64,000 nt of DNA from Monodelphis domestica. Lineage: Eukaryota; Chordata; Mammalia; Didelphimorphia; Didelphidae. How positions within the stretch are numbered: position 1 is the first letter of the stretch; each line of letters opens with the position of its first letter. The notes under the pieces are model-generated. The model ran no database searches. It saw only the letters and a list, made by a program, of their open reading frames with translations, and had not been told where the DNA came from. The position numbers and the translations under genes were made by a program. Location: NCBI RefSeq assembly GCF_027887165.1, contig NC_077227.1:355002850-355066849 (forward strand), in the 5' to 3' direction. This document shows, piece after piece, positions 54,040 through 64,000 of the stretch.

Positions 54040-56560
54040 GACTCAAGCAGAGAGATTGATTAGTACAAACACAAAGGAATCACTGGGGTTTTGTGATACC
54101 TTGTTAATCCTTTGAAATCTCACACCTGACTATACTCTGTGACCATCAACTAAGTCAGAGGCATCAGTCATATCCCAAATCCCTTACACTATGATCCTAA
54201 TTCTGTTTTCTTTCTACTTCACCAGGCTAGACTTATCTGATGACATTATTTTTGAGCACAGGAAAAGGGGTCAGCTTTTTAGCAGCCAGTTTCTCTGTAT
54301 GGTGGTTATATGATCCTACTCCCAGGGCCATTGTCACCAGCACTGTGATCCTCAGCATGTTGGGGTAAAAGAGCCTATATAGGTTAGACTATAATCAGTG
54401 AAGTGTCCTACAGGCTTTTAACTCTAGTATTTCATCTAGTCCCAGAAGATCAGGTTAGCATTGACTGCTTACTAGAGAACAAGTGGATAAAACCCATATT
54501 CACATACAAAGAATAAGGGTTCAATTCAGTATCTGAGACTTCCTTAATATGTCACCAGCTCCCAAGTACTTCAGCCCCATTGTCCTTCTCTAGTGTCTAA
54601 ATAATCAATTTAGTCTTTCAGGAAAAAAGAAGAAAAAACTCTACTCGCTCAGTGTTATCGCCACCAGACCAAAAAAACTACTTTTTTTTTTTTAACTTCC
54701 ATTTCTCATTCTGAAGGTTGGGGAAGGGGAACTCAAAGCCAAACTGTCAGAATCCATACAGTTTTCACCAATGATCATTGCCTTTGGTAACCTTTCTAAC
54801 TGAATCCAGCCTCTCCTCTTATCTAGAGACAAACACAAGTCAATGTGGATCCTCTCATGGACTTCCACTCTGACAGTGACACTGAAAATGAGAGGTGCCT
54901 CTGGACTGGTGCTTCAAGGAGGCTAACACAAGTGCAGAAATGGGCTGGCCATTGGACCAAAAAGACATTGTACTAGGTAGGACTCTGTGGAGATAAGCGC
55001 TGGGTAGCCATGAACAATGTGAAAGCATTAGTCATTTAGAAAAGTAACTCAGCTACTGGTCTGACTTCACTGACTTGGGTAATGTAAGGTAAGGAAGAGA
55101 GATGCTAACCTTAACATTAGACTACAAGCTGCTACCAGCTCAAAAACAGATCAAAGTGATGCTGAGATCTAAGTAAATGATAAAGAGGACTGATTTTTAA
55201 GCTTGAAGAAATAAAAACCCAATACTCTAACAAGAAAACTATCACACATAATCAAAAAGTTTACTGCAACAACAAAAAAATATATTACATCCATTCTCAC
55301 CCATACTCACACAATCTCAATCACTCTTACATACCCTCACTCACCTGATTGAACACAAATCTTACTTGTACGCACATGTTCCAGTGCAGGAGAGGAGAGA
55401 ATCTTCAATCAAATTTGGACAACAGGCAAATATGCATACAGAACAGATGAAGAGAATCAACGAGAAGATCATGAACAGAAAGAAAAAGAAACTTTCAAGA
55501 CCAGTAAAAGAACTGAATGAACTATAATGAACAGCCAAAAGAAAAACTTTACTCAAGAATAATCTAGAAGACAGATCTTCGTGGGACCGCTCACATAAGA
55601 TAGTGCACTGTGAACTCATTAACTTCACATTAGGGACATATATCCAACACATGCACAGCTTTAGGAAAGATTGATCACTTTAGACAACATGCAGACAAAG
55701 ACATCTTTCAACATGGATTAAGTATGTTACACACAAACACTACACATCTAGGACATGACCACAACACACACTGCCTTGGGAATCCTGTCTTAAATAAGCA
55801 GGATTAATGACAATAAAAAATGTAAAAACTATAAATAAAGTCTTGCTAGTGCTCAAACAGATAAAAGGACTAAAATACCTTTCTGTCTGGTTGACACCAG
55901 AAGCAAAACTCTTGTGTATTTATATATTATGTGTATACATATCATATGTAAATGTTGTACAGTGAAAATTTCATGTACATGATGTAAATCGCATGTGTCA
56001 TAAATCTACTAACACCACATAGAGTGAAGGATAGGGGTACCACTAACAACAATAGCATTAACAACATAAAATAAGGCTAACATTGGGACAGAAAGACAGG
56101 GACGAGGGAAGTTTGATATTAGGCTAGTCAGATGAGGGACAGACATAGGAAATAAGATTAAGATAAAGAAAGCAAGATAAGAAATATTCTCTCAGTTAAG
56201 CACTAAGTAAAAGAAAATAGAATAAGGTTTTACAAAGTTATCATAATTCAAATGTAACAGTAAGAAATGGATGTCAAGTAGCATTAAGTTAAATTGTTTC
56301 AAATTGTTTTGTGACATTGTTGGTCCAAAAAAACTTTATTCCAATGTATCAATTCCATGTAACCTAGAAATCACCTATCCTAACCTTTTCCCCATAAATC
56401 CCATCTTAGGTATAGTGTTAAAGTGTAGAAGGGAGTTTAGGGAAAATAGATTTTTTTTTCTTTTGGGGATGGGATAGAAAAATAGTTTAAAAACCTAGTG
56501 CTAAGAACAAAAATATTAAGTTACTTGTTTAACCCTGGTGCCTTGTTTGGTTAACAATTG
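54040..56560. other. 2.5 kb unassigned DNA
   Basis: No repeat family, gene or strong structure recognised. An 18-mer, GGTAAGGAAGAGAGATGC, occurs at 55088-55105 and again at 56587-56604. The CTCAC-rich stretch 55290-55350 and paired AATAAA-like sites at 55815-55842 could belong to a retroviral non-coding region. Open frames up to 96 codons are not recognisable. Confidence 0.4.
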
Positions 56561-57473
56561 CACAAGACGAAAAGTGGGATTTGAAAGGTAAGGAAGAGAG
56601 ATGCCAGCCTGATTGACAGATTGGTCAGAGAAGCAGTAGGGGAAGGAAGGAGAATGCTGTGGGTTCTGAGAGCTGCCTGGAACTTTGAAGCCAACTAACA
56701 GGAGGAGTTACTTCCAGACTGGGAAGTGAAGAGGGAAGGTGGTTTTCTGGGAGCAGAGGTAAGAGACCATCCATCTGAGACCTGTCTTCCTTCAGAGACC
56801 CCAAAAATACCTCCACTGAGACTCTGCAATGACAGCTACACCTCTTCTCAAGAAGGATTTAGTTTGGCCTCTTCTGGCCATAGCCAACCAGATCCTTCCC
56901 ATGGGGTCTCTCTCTTTCCCTAACCTTGTTCCTTGAACTGCACCATAAGAGTTAGTTAACTTTAAGAATAAGATTAAGAAGCAGTTGGCAAAAGGAGAGG
57001 AGGCCAGGGCACAAAAAGCCTCTGGCCTCCAGACTTTGAAAAGCCAATCTACAAGGGGGGGAGGGTGGCAGGGGGGTGGTTGGGGGAGGGAGGGCAACTT
57101 TTAGGGCTCCCCTTTACCCGCCTTCTTTTTCCCTTCATACCTTTGCCATCACCTGCCCCAAATAAGCTCAAAAAACCATTTGGAAATATTTAGACTTTGG
57201 GTTAGGGTTTATCTTAGGGATCAAGCAAAGGGGATTAAGTTCTCACAAGGAGGGGGTTGATTCCAACCCCTATGACTCAATATCTCTGACCAAGGAAGCT
57301 ATCACTTTCCTTGGCAGTTGATCTTATCAAAACCCTTGGGGACTGGCAGTTGTTGCCCCCTTGGGAGGTGGAAGTTACAAGAGGTCATCTTGTCTGACAG
57401 GGACAGTTCCGACCTCAATAGCCATAACTCCTCTGAGGGAGACACAGTGCCACCTCATTGAATCAAACCCCTC
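56561..57473. other. unassigned GC-richer DNA, possibly LTR-derived
   Basis: Contains purine-rich blocks (GGAAGGTGGTTTTCTGGGAG) and a G-run GGGGGGGAGGGTGGC at 57054. Overlapping chance frames on both strands at 56625-57097. May be the U5 side or flank of the ERV that begins at 57487, but this is not shown. Confidence 0.35.
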
Positions 57474-57486
57474 TTTTTTTTTTTTT
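57474..57486 (-). other. A13 tail at the 3' end of an ERV transcript-like sequence
   Basis: T13 on the plus strand, so A13 on the minus strand, 21 bases downstream of an AATAAA signal (57507-57512). The spacing is that of a natural cleavage and polyadenylation site, see the finding on retroposition. Confidence 0.6.
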
Positions 57487-57958
57487 AGCTTAAAAACAAA
57501 AAAAGATTTATTAATTTAGAAAGTAATGTTGAGAGTGGCCAGGAGGATAGCAAGGTAGAACAGCAAGATGGGGAACAGTTCCTTGGGAGGACAGCATGAA
57601 TAGAGAGGCTGTTCTTCCATGGGGACAGCATGGATAGAGAGGCTGTCCCCCAGACGACATCAGTTCTGGGGTTTATATTCTTTTTAGATGCTATGTCCTA
57701 GTATGGACAAGACCAGAGTGAGTGTTAGTCCCTCAGGCATTTGGTGGGGTGAGGTGGTCATCTGACTGTGGCATGCCTGGAGGCATAAAGATTCATTTCT
57801 TTGTCCACCTTAAATCTAGAGGACAAAAGAGGGTAAACATCTCAGGACCCTGGGTGGGGTCATTGGGTGTTTCTAGGTTGAGTCACAAGGATGCAAGGGC
57901 AAGGGAGTTTCCCTGATAATAGTTGGCCTGGGTTTCTGGGGGTACAGTACCCATGTCA
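57487..57958 (-). mobile_element. ERV 3' LTR, U3-R part only
   Basis: On the minus strand it starts TGACATGGG right after a polypurine tract (57959-57973), has a TATA box AATATAAACC at 57672-57680 and AATAAA at 57507-57512, and changes to poly(A) at 57486. No U5 or CA end can be recognised. Repeated CAGCCTCTCTAT-CATGCTGTC units lie between TATA and AATAAA. Confidence 0.6.
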
Positions 57959-57973
57959 TCTCCCCCCTCTCCT
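57959..57973 (-). other. retroviral polypurine tract
   Basis: Minus strand AGGAGAGGGGGGAGA followed at once by TG, the normal PPT-U3 junction. Confidence 0.65.
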
Positions 57974-59150
57974 AATATGTAAGGGAAAAAGGGACGGGGA
58001 ACTGTCTTCTGTAACTTCTTCACAGCTGAGAATGGGTGTAGAGATCTCCCTGCCTAACATTAGGAGAGAGAGGTATTGACTGTAGGCCATGATGTCGAGA
58101 GCATCAGGCTGGGATGTTTGCCGAGGTTATGGTGGAATCTAGCATCTGGGTGACTCCCATGAGTGCTTTTACCCTAGAAGCAACTAGAGAGATGACAAGG
58201 TTACAAACCCACATATCCCACAGGGGAGTAGCCAAAACTGGAGTGGTTGCTAATCTCCTTGAAGCCTCAGGTCTTGGATACACCTCAGAGGCACTGAGAC
58301 CTTGGGCTAGAGGCCTGGGGTTCTCTCCACTTTTGGGGTGCTTCATACAGACCCAACAGTTAGAGGGACCCACTTTGGCTTACTGCTTCCCCAAGCCGAG
58401 TCAGAGAATTATATTTCCAGCTGACTTGGCATGTACGATTTGAAATACCAAAAAGGACAAAGAATGTAAGGAAAGAGATAGTCATGGCTAGAACAAGAGA
58501 GATTTAAGATAACGAGGAGGGGATGGGGCTACTTATTCCAAAGTGTTCTTAGGTTGGATCTTTCTGGGAAGAGGAATTTGAGATCTTCCAGCAGAAAGGC
58601 TGTGGGCACAGGGTCCCAGGGACATGTCCTCAGTGAGTGCCTGGGTCCTAGGTAGCTGGGAATCTGCTTGGAGATGTGAGGGATGTCCAGCGACTGCTTC
58701 CCCTGATGGGCAGACAGGTCACAAGGGAGAGTCATCCCCTAAAATAGAAGTGTAGAAAACCAGGACTGGGGGGATAGAAACAAAGAACATTACTACAATA
58801 ACAATTGGTATTACACATTTTCATTTGGGTATCTTAGCCAACAGACTTATTCAGAAATTATCTTCTGACAGGAATAGATCCCTTTAGGAAATTGGATTCC
58901 TAAGTTGTTAGCAGAGCTGGTATGTGATGTTTCTGTTAAAGAATATCCTTTTGCAAAGTACACATTAACTATGACATCTATAAACACTTGAGTAACAATA
59001 TTTTACAGATGAATTTCTTTACCCCAAATTCTGGGGAAAATTCAAGAGAGCTCTGAGTTATTCCAAGCTCAAGATCCAAACTTCAATTAAGGCTGCAAAT
59101 ACAAGCCATCAATTAATAAACTTCACTTACTTCTCAAAGTAAGTTCCTAA
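57974..59150 (-). mobile_element. ERV internal remnant, left copy
   Basis: Diverged copy of 60240-60915: both share 'CTTCTGACAGGAA-AGATCCCTT', 'GAGCTGGTATGTGATGTTTCTGTTAAAG' in shorter blocks, and on the minus strand a pyrimidine tract and CTTCTAT-TTAGGGG that looks like an env splice acceptor just before an ATG at 58735. The 68-codon frame from there (58529-58735) corresponds to sequence upstream of env in the right copy. The env body is lost, joined directly to the PPT. Confidence 0.6.
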
Positions 59151-59467
59151 TGTTAAGGTCCAGTTCGTCACCCACCACCAAGGAAAACCCCACAGACAAT
59201 GCAATCAAGCAGGAGGGTCCTTTATTCTGGTATACACCAGGGGAAGCTCAGCACAAGAGTTCCGCCTGCAGTTGTGAGTGCAGAGTCCTTTATACCCAAT
59301 GCCTGACAGCATATCACTAGCCACCATACGTGGCCCACAAGTTTCTCCTGGAATCTATGTTTTGGGCGTCGGCACATTTAGGTTCCCTGACAGGGGTCTG
59401 TTGGTCAGATGTTCTATAATGATATGTGCTGTACTGACCAAGCAGCTCCCTGCTTGGGGCTCCTTCA
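59151..59467 (-). mobile_element. 317-bp ERV 3' LTR
   Basis: Minus strand begins TGAAGGAGCC after a polypurine tract and ends CCTTAACA. TATA box GTATAAAGG at 59287-59295 and AATAAA at 59221-59226, about 65 bases apart, so R is short. U5 is G/T-rich. It lies just beyond the env TM stop, as expected for a 3' LTR. Confidence 0.85.
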
Positions 59468-59487
59468 TTCCCAAATTCTTTTTCTCT
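59468..59487 (-). other. polypurine tract of the gamma-type ERV
   Basis: Minus strand AGAGAAAAAGAATTTGGGAA directly before TGAAGGAG. Purine-rich with only a short T interruption. Confidence 0.75.
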
Positions 59488-59566
59488 TAGGGGGCAGAGG
59501 GAAGGCTTGTCCACTGAGGCAGCTTGTGGCCCTCAGTCCGGGGCTCGCTAGGGGTCGGTACTGTTG

Positions 59567-59938
59567 TCAGAGGGCCAATACCTGGGTGGCATCCAGCTGG
59601 CCTTTCATGAACTGAACAAGGTGGTTAAAAACGCAGGGGCCAAATGTCAAGAGTAGGGTTAAGATTATGAGGGGTCCTATGAGGAACATGACTAGGGAGA
59701 AGAATTGAAAAGGTGGGCGTACCAGGGGCTGGCAGTTTCCCTCTCCTTCCGTCAGAGCTTCTATACCTTCTTGTAGCTTGCTCAGGGAGTCCCTAATAAT
59801 CCCTGAGTGGTTAACATAGAAGCAGCACTCCTCACCCAAGGCTGCACAGAGGCCCCCCTCCTTAAGGAAGAGGAGGTCCTGCTTGGCATAGTAGGCCCCT
59901 TGGGGTACTATTGAGAGGGGGTGCAGCGGGCAGTGAGG
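59567..59938 (-). pseudogene. ERV env transmembrane subunit remnant (gammaretrovirus type)
   Basis: Open on the minus strand from a TAG near 59938 to a TGA at 59567. It shows the conserved end of the immunosuppressive region (LLFLKEGGLC), the C-C-F-Y disulfide motif (GEECCFYVNHSG), a short coiled stretch, a membrane-spanning helix (FLIGPLIILTLLLTFGPC) and a cytoplasmic tail. The fusion peptide and most of the ectodomain helix are absent, so no functional envelope can be made. The sequence immediately before the LLFLKEGG block does not fit the family pattern. Class I ERV identity is confident; lineage is not. Confidence 0.88.
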
Positions 59939-59939
59939 G

Positions 59940-60230
59940 AGCTAGGGGAGACACAGGGCTGTAGGCCAGAGGGGAGGCACAGCCAGTGCACTCCTGCAGG
60001 TGGGATAAGGTATTTCCCGATTGAGGGATACTCTGTGACAAGGGAGGGAGAAACCAAGAGGTGGGGGAGAAAGTGAAGTAATGGAAGTGAGTGGGTCATG
60101 TATTCCTTTTGCTAGCTGTCTCCCCACTGCTTCTAGTGAGTCCTGCCATCTGGCCAGCCCAGCCATCCATAGGGGAACCACACAGCCTCCTGGAGGGCCA
60201 GAATCTCAGGCCCCACCTGGTTCAGTGCCC
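59940..60230 (-). pseudogene. ERV env surface-subunit remnant
   Basis: In a different minus frame, G-V-H-W-L-C-L-P-S-G-L near 59970-60005 resembles the cysteine-bearing motif near the C-terminal part of gamma-type SU. It runs out in a stop, and only about 60-100 bases separate it from the TM remnant, so the cleavage site and fusion peptide region are deleted. Upstream residues (LWMAGLARWQDSLEAVGRQL) are open but unidentified. Confidence 0.5.
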
Positions 60231-60915
60231 CCTGCCATCCCATCCCCTCCTCTCTCCAAGGATCTAAGGGGAAAAGGGCAGAGGTCCAGATCTTCTGTAG
60301 TTTCTTCAGTGCTGAGCATGGGTGTAGAGCTGTCCCTACCTTTGTGTAGGAGAGAGGGGGAGGGAAGGCTGCAGACAGTGTCTTTAGGGGAGCATCCTCA
60401 GTGGATTCCAGGGTCCCAGGTCGGTGGAGAACTGCCTGGAGATCTGAAGGGTGTCCTGTCACTCCTTCCCTCGATTGGCAGACCGGTCACAAGGGGAAGT
60501 CAGCCCCTAAGATAGAAGTGTATTGGGGCAAATAGCAGATAGGAATAGGACATTAATACAATAGCAATGAACATCACACATTTGCATTTGGGTATCTTAA
60601 CCAGCAGACTTCATCCTCAGAAATCATCTTCTGACAGGAACAGATCCCTTCCTGAGTTGTTTGCAGAGCTGGTATGTGATGTTTCTGTTAAAGTATATCC
60701 TATTGTAAAATACACATTAACTAGAACATCTATAAACACTGGAGTAACAATATCTTACAGATGTATTTCCTTACCCCAGAGGCTGGGGAAACCAAGAAGG
60801 CTGTAAGCTATCTTTCCAAGCTCAAGAACCAAACCTCAACTGTGGTAAATTAAGGCTACAAATGCATGCCATCTAGGAATAAACTCCATCTATTTCTCAA
60901 AGCATGTTCCTAACA
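60231..60915 (-). mobile_element. ERV internal remnant, right copy
   Basis: Upstream part of the same minus-strand ERV: includes the CTTCTATCTTAGGGG acceptor-like site (about 60500-60520) and a diverged start of the reading region. Homologous to 57974-59150. Beyond 60915 homology with the left copy cannot be followed because the left copy ends there. Confidence 0.55.
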
Positions 60916-63550
60916 ATTTGAGAATTCTCAATTATTAGGGTTGTTTGAGGAAATGGAAACTTTAATATCACAATTTGCATTATGTGCTGATCATGGGAAT
61001 TGTCACAAAGGAAGAAGGCCCTGAAAGGGAAATATCTCCAAGTCACAAAAGACACACCAAGCAAGGCTGTCACTCGCCATTGTTGTTCCACTCGAGGATG
61101 GTCAGGAAAATTCAGTCCAAAGTGAGCCTTGGGCTGCCTTCTCTATAGCCATCCTAGGACTTTTTCTCTCCTTAGAGCACTTGCCACTGGATGCCAGAGG
61201 CCTTCTTTTCCTTAAAGGACAAGTCTCACCCATTAACAGCTCAGAGAAATTTGCTTATCAGCAATCCAGAAACAAATCTCCACACCCCCAAATAAGCCTT
61301 TAATATCCCTACAAGGCTGATCACACAATTATTTTCATGTATTTACATATCAGGTGTAGTCACATGAGTGCTGAATTAAGTAGTTCCCTATAAACCAGGG
61401 CTGTATCATCTCCTGGACGTAGGCCATCTGAAAGACTAAGACAAGGTCATGCAGGAATCACTTCAGGGTAACTGTCCAAAGAATCATGTGTGATTTTCCC
61501 ACATACATTACTTTATATATTATCCCTAAGTTAAAGAGCCAATTATGAGAGCAGAACATTCATCTGTTCCCTTTCATCTTCTCTCTACCTTTCTGTTCCT
61601 CCAAAACCCTCTGCTTAAAAGCAGAACACACCGTCCATTCTTCCTTTACAAACCCACATACTAAAGCTTTATGGACCTTAAATCAAAGTCCCTTTCTTCC
61701 AAATTCAAACCCAACATACCTCCCCACTTTCCCTAACATGCTTTTACTATCATAAGTCAAACAACCAGCCCCCTGGTATCACTTCAATTGCTAATCGGTA
61801 ACCCCAAAGAATTCTGGTTTAAAAAGATTACATCATTGAACAGTCTTTAGCATAGAGCTCAACTATTATAAATTTCAGTTCATAGTACAAATTGGTAGAC
61901 TGAGGTAATAAACTATATGGTTGAGTGAGATTTACAGTGAGGTGTTGTTTTTTTTTAATATCCAAACGATACTTAAACACATTTTAGCAGCCACTCACAT
62001 AACAATCATAAATTTCTGAGCAAGCATTTTCACATATATGCCATTTTTAACACCCTACCTATTCTTTGGTTATTGTTTGTCACATATATCTTTATACAGA
62101 TCAAAATGTAATCAAAATATCAACCAACAATCCCCAGAACTCGTATGAGGTAACTTCATCAATTACATATCACTCAACTCATTTTATCATTCTGGACCTG
62201 GAATGTTTGTAGTAAGATTCTACAGCTGCAAACAAGCCTTTTTTTTTTTTGGTCAGAGAGGGCTGGCAATATTTGCTTGCTTGAATACCTTAAAACCTCC
62301 GTTTCTACAATTAAGATATACTCATCTTTAAGTTCTATCACACAGCGGTTGTTAACTCTTTGAAGCCCCTATGTCAGTTCATAATGTTATAAGCACTTCT
62401 TTCTCCTTCCTGGGTCCAAGGAAGGGGTTAATAGCTTCTGAGCAATTTTATCCCAAGGCTGCTGGCCTTGACTTAGATTTTATTACTTAGCAACCTTGGC
62501 CCATCCTTCTTTAACCAGTGAGCTCACTATAATGTAAAAGTTTGAATGTATCAAACCCCCTTCATAATAATTTAGTCTCAGTGGATTTCAGTTTGAACTC
62601 CACACTTCCAAATAACTCTGATTAAGTCCTTCAGCAATGTTTCAGTGTAACCAAACTGAGGTGCAAAGCATTTACCTGTACTTCTCTCAAACCTGTCTAA
62701 AGTAGAACAGAACCTCCAGTTTAGTCTCTTTCTAGCTCAAAACATTGCTACATTCCTAATTTAAGTCCATCAACATTATTCCAATTCATAATTTGTTGTG
62801 TCTATTTCACACTAGAATTCATAGTATCAATTAGTATCTCTATTCATTACTCTTATTGAAGTGGAGCACTTCATAAAATGAATCCAGACACCCCAAAATT
62901 CAATTATTAACTTATCTAGTTAGGTTATAAGACATAAAGTTATTTCCCTTCACATGTACTTAATCACTTTTCCCTACTTAGCTTCATGTTACCTGGCATT
63001 CCAGCCTGACCTCTTTGATATATCTGAAGCTAGACTGTATTTAATCCTCATGAAAAGCCCTCTCGATTACAGGGCTGGTTGAATTTATCTTGTTAAGGGC
63101 ACACAGGTTGTATGTCATATACCCTTAACCTATTTAGGTGGAAAACTTAATCCTCTTCATAATATAATGCATACATATTTAGCATTCACTAATTTCCAGC
63201 ATTTGGCATCTAGATTACAAATTCCTTCCTATGCATTTTGCATTTTGCACATTTAAAAACAATTCATATAGCCTTGATTAAAAACATTATTTAAAAATTT
63301 CCTCTTTTGTAAAACATCAATTCTTAGCATTTATCTCATTAATGCCATGCACAGATTAACCACTTTGAAAAAGAAAAAAAAACTTCTTGTGTGTGTAATA
63401 TAATTTCTTGCTGCTATTTCTGACAGCACATATATTAAAATAAATGTGATTTGAAGGATTCCCAAATTCAAATTCTAGAATAAGTTCTTTTCAACAACAC
63501 AAAGGGTTAACAACTGCCTAAAGCAGCTAGTTTTAATCAGGAAAGAAATC
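60916..63550. other. 2.6 kb unassigned AT-rich DNA
   Basis: If the ERV were complete, pol would lie here on the minus strand, but I recognise no integrase or reverse-transcriptase motif; the 64-codon frame 60897-61091 is not one. The sequence is AT-rich with many stops. It may be ERV non-coding sequence or flanking DNA. Confidence 0.4.
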
Positions 63551-64000
63551 TGATACCCACAATTACTCATCAGTGGCCAGCTCCCTTCGGCTGTTTCCAG
63601 CTTCCTTTGGCTGCCTCCGGCTATCTGTCAGGGGCAAGCAGCCAGCGGCTGGCCACCTGATCCCTCTGTGTGGCAAAAAACCTCAGTGTGTCTAAAAATC
63701 ACCTAGAGATCATGGGGCGTCCCCCAGTCTCTCCTAGGGGTGCAATATCTTCCCAAAAGGGGACTCGAACCCCTTTCCCTTCAAACCAGTTGAGAGCAGT
63801 GTCTACTTGGTGGAGACACAGAGCTCCGCGCTCAGGGCTCTCTCAACCTGATGGAGACTTTAACTCCGTATGGCAGAATCAGACCTCTGTCCTCAGGGGC
63901 CTCTAACCACCTGGAAGTTCCGATCTCGGCACCTGCCCTGGACCGTATCCTTTCCCCACTGCTGATCACAGATGCTTCCTCAGTTTCCCGACTGGCCTTC
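63551..64000. other. GC- and CpG-richer window end, possibly ERV-derived
   Basis: A short tandem array, (C)CAGCT-CCTT-GGCTG units, lies at 63580-63630. One minus frame is open from the window edge for about 49 codons but matches nothing I know. The plus frame 63670-63906 (78 codons) has no domain. Base composition differs sharply from the preceding 2.6 kb, so a boundary near 63550 is likely. Confidence 0.35.

Noticed and set aside
58114..58443. 109-codon plus-strand frame in the ERV complex
   Set aside because: It is antisense to the ERV and not conserved in the duplicated segment.
60133..60515. 109- and 144-codon frames on opposite strands as host genes
   Set aside because: They overlap each other and lie in ERV sequence duplicated at 58.0-58.7 kb where the frames are not preserved.
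61000..63550. pol gene of the minus-strand ERV
   Set aside because: Looked for D-D-E integrase and RT boxes on the minus strand but found only short frames without motifs.
63748..63790. tRNA T-arm-like palindrome (minus strand GGGGTTCGAGTCCCC) as part of a tRNA gene or PBS
   Set aside because: No 5' acceptor strand complementary to the following bases, no D or anticodon arm at the right spacing, and no match to a known primer tRNA 3' end. It is an imperfect palindrome only.

Overview
This window reads as intergenic or deep-intronic DNA of a marsupial mammal, most like an opossum. The base composition is AT-rich. The repeats point the same way: LINE-1 copies with a metatherian-type 3' end, many copies of a ~200-bp tRNA-derived SINE built on the GGCAGCTAGGTGG...CTCAGTGGATTGA head, a second SINE class with an RTE-type tail, and thick layers of old L2, CR1/L3-like and MIR repeats. 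I found no host protein-coding exon, tRNA, rRNA, CRISPR array or bacterial feature. Open frames of 60-170 codons are either inside transposons or chance frames in simple repeats and low-complexity DNA. Species cannot be settled from sequence reading alone.

Layout. 1-9 kb: antisense L2 with SINE and L1 insertions, MIR pieces and a long GA tract. 9-14 kb: L2 broken by an L1 3' end, which itself carries a complete solo LTR with a 4-bp target duplication (ACAT). 14-18 kb: sense L2 with SINEs, about 1 kb of non-repetitive DNA (15.2-16.3 kb), then a minus-strand retroviral remnant with a tRNA-Phe-like primer-binding site, then an L1 3' end. 19-26 kb: a long plus-strand L1 (ORF1 and the endonuclease part of ORF2) split by an LTR, followed by an L1 reverse-transcriptase segment in the opposite direction, bracketed by a 259-bp inverted repeat with one mismatch between arms. 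26-34 kb: mostly unassigned DNA, MIRs, an inverted pair of SINEs, GA and CT tracts of about 250 and 220 bp, an L1 and nested LTRs. 34-45 kb: L2 RT remnants with dated SINE and L1 insertions, an ERV-like 2.7-kb segment with related LTR ends, and an LTR sitting in a CA tract. 45-54 kb: L2, MIR, RTE, a hAT-type DNA transposon remnant, compound AT/AG/GATA microsatellites and several SINEs. 54-57.5 kb: no family recognised. 57.5-61 kb: a minus-strand endogenous retrovirus complex with a gammaretrovirus-type env remnant, polypurine tract and short LTR, next to a second element that ends exactly like a polyadenylated retroviral transcript. 61-64 kb: unassigned, possibly ERV non-coding sequence.

Nothing here works together as an operon or pathway. 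The information is historical: order of insertions, target-site duplications, one local inversion with duplicated breakpoints, and the remains of at least three retroviral lineages. Family names are from memory of consensus features and were not checked against a repeat library; boundaries without a stated duplication are approximate to tens of bases. Retroviral remnants are described only as broken copies.
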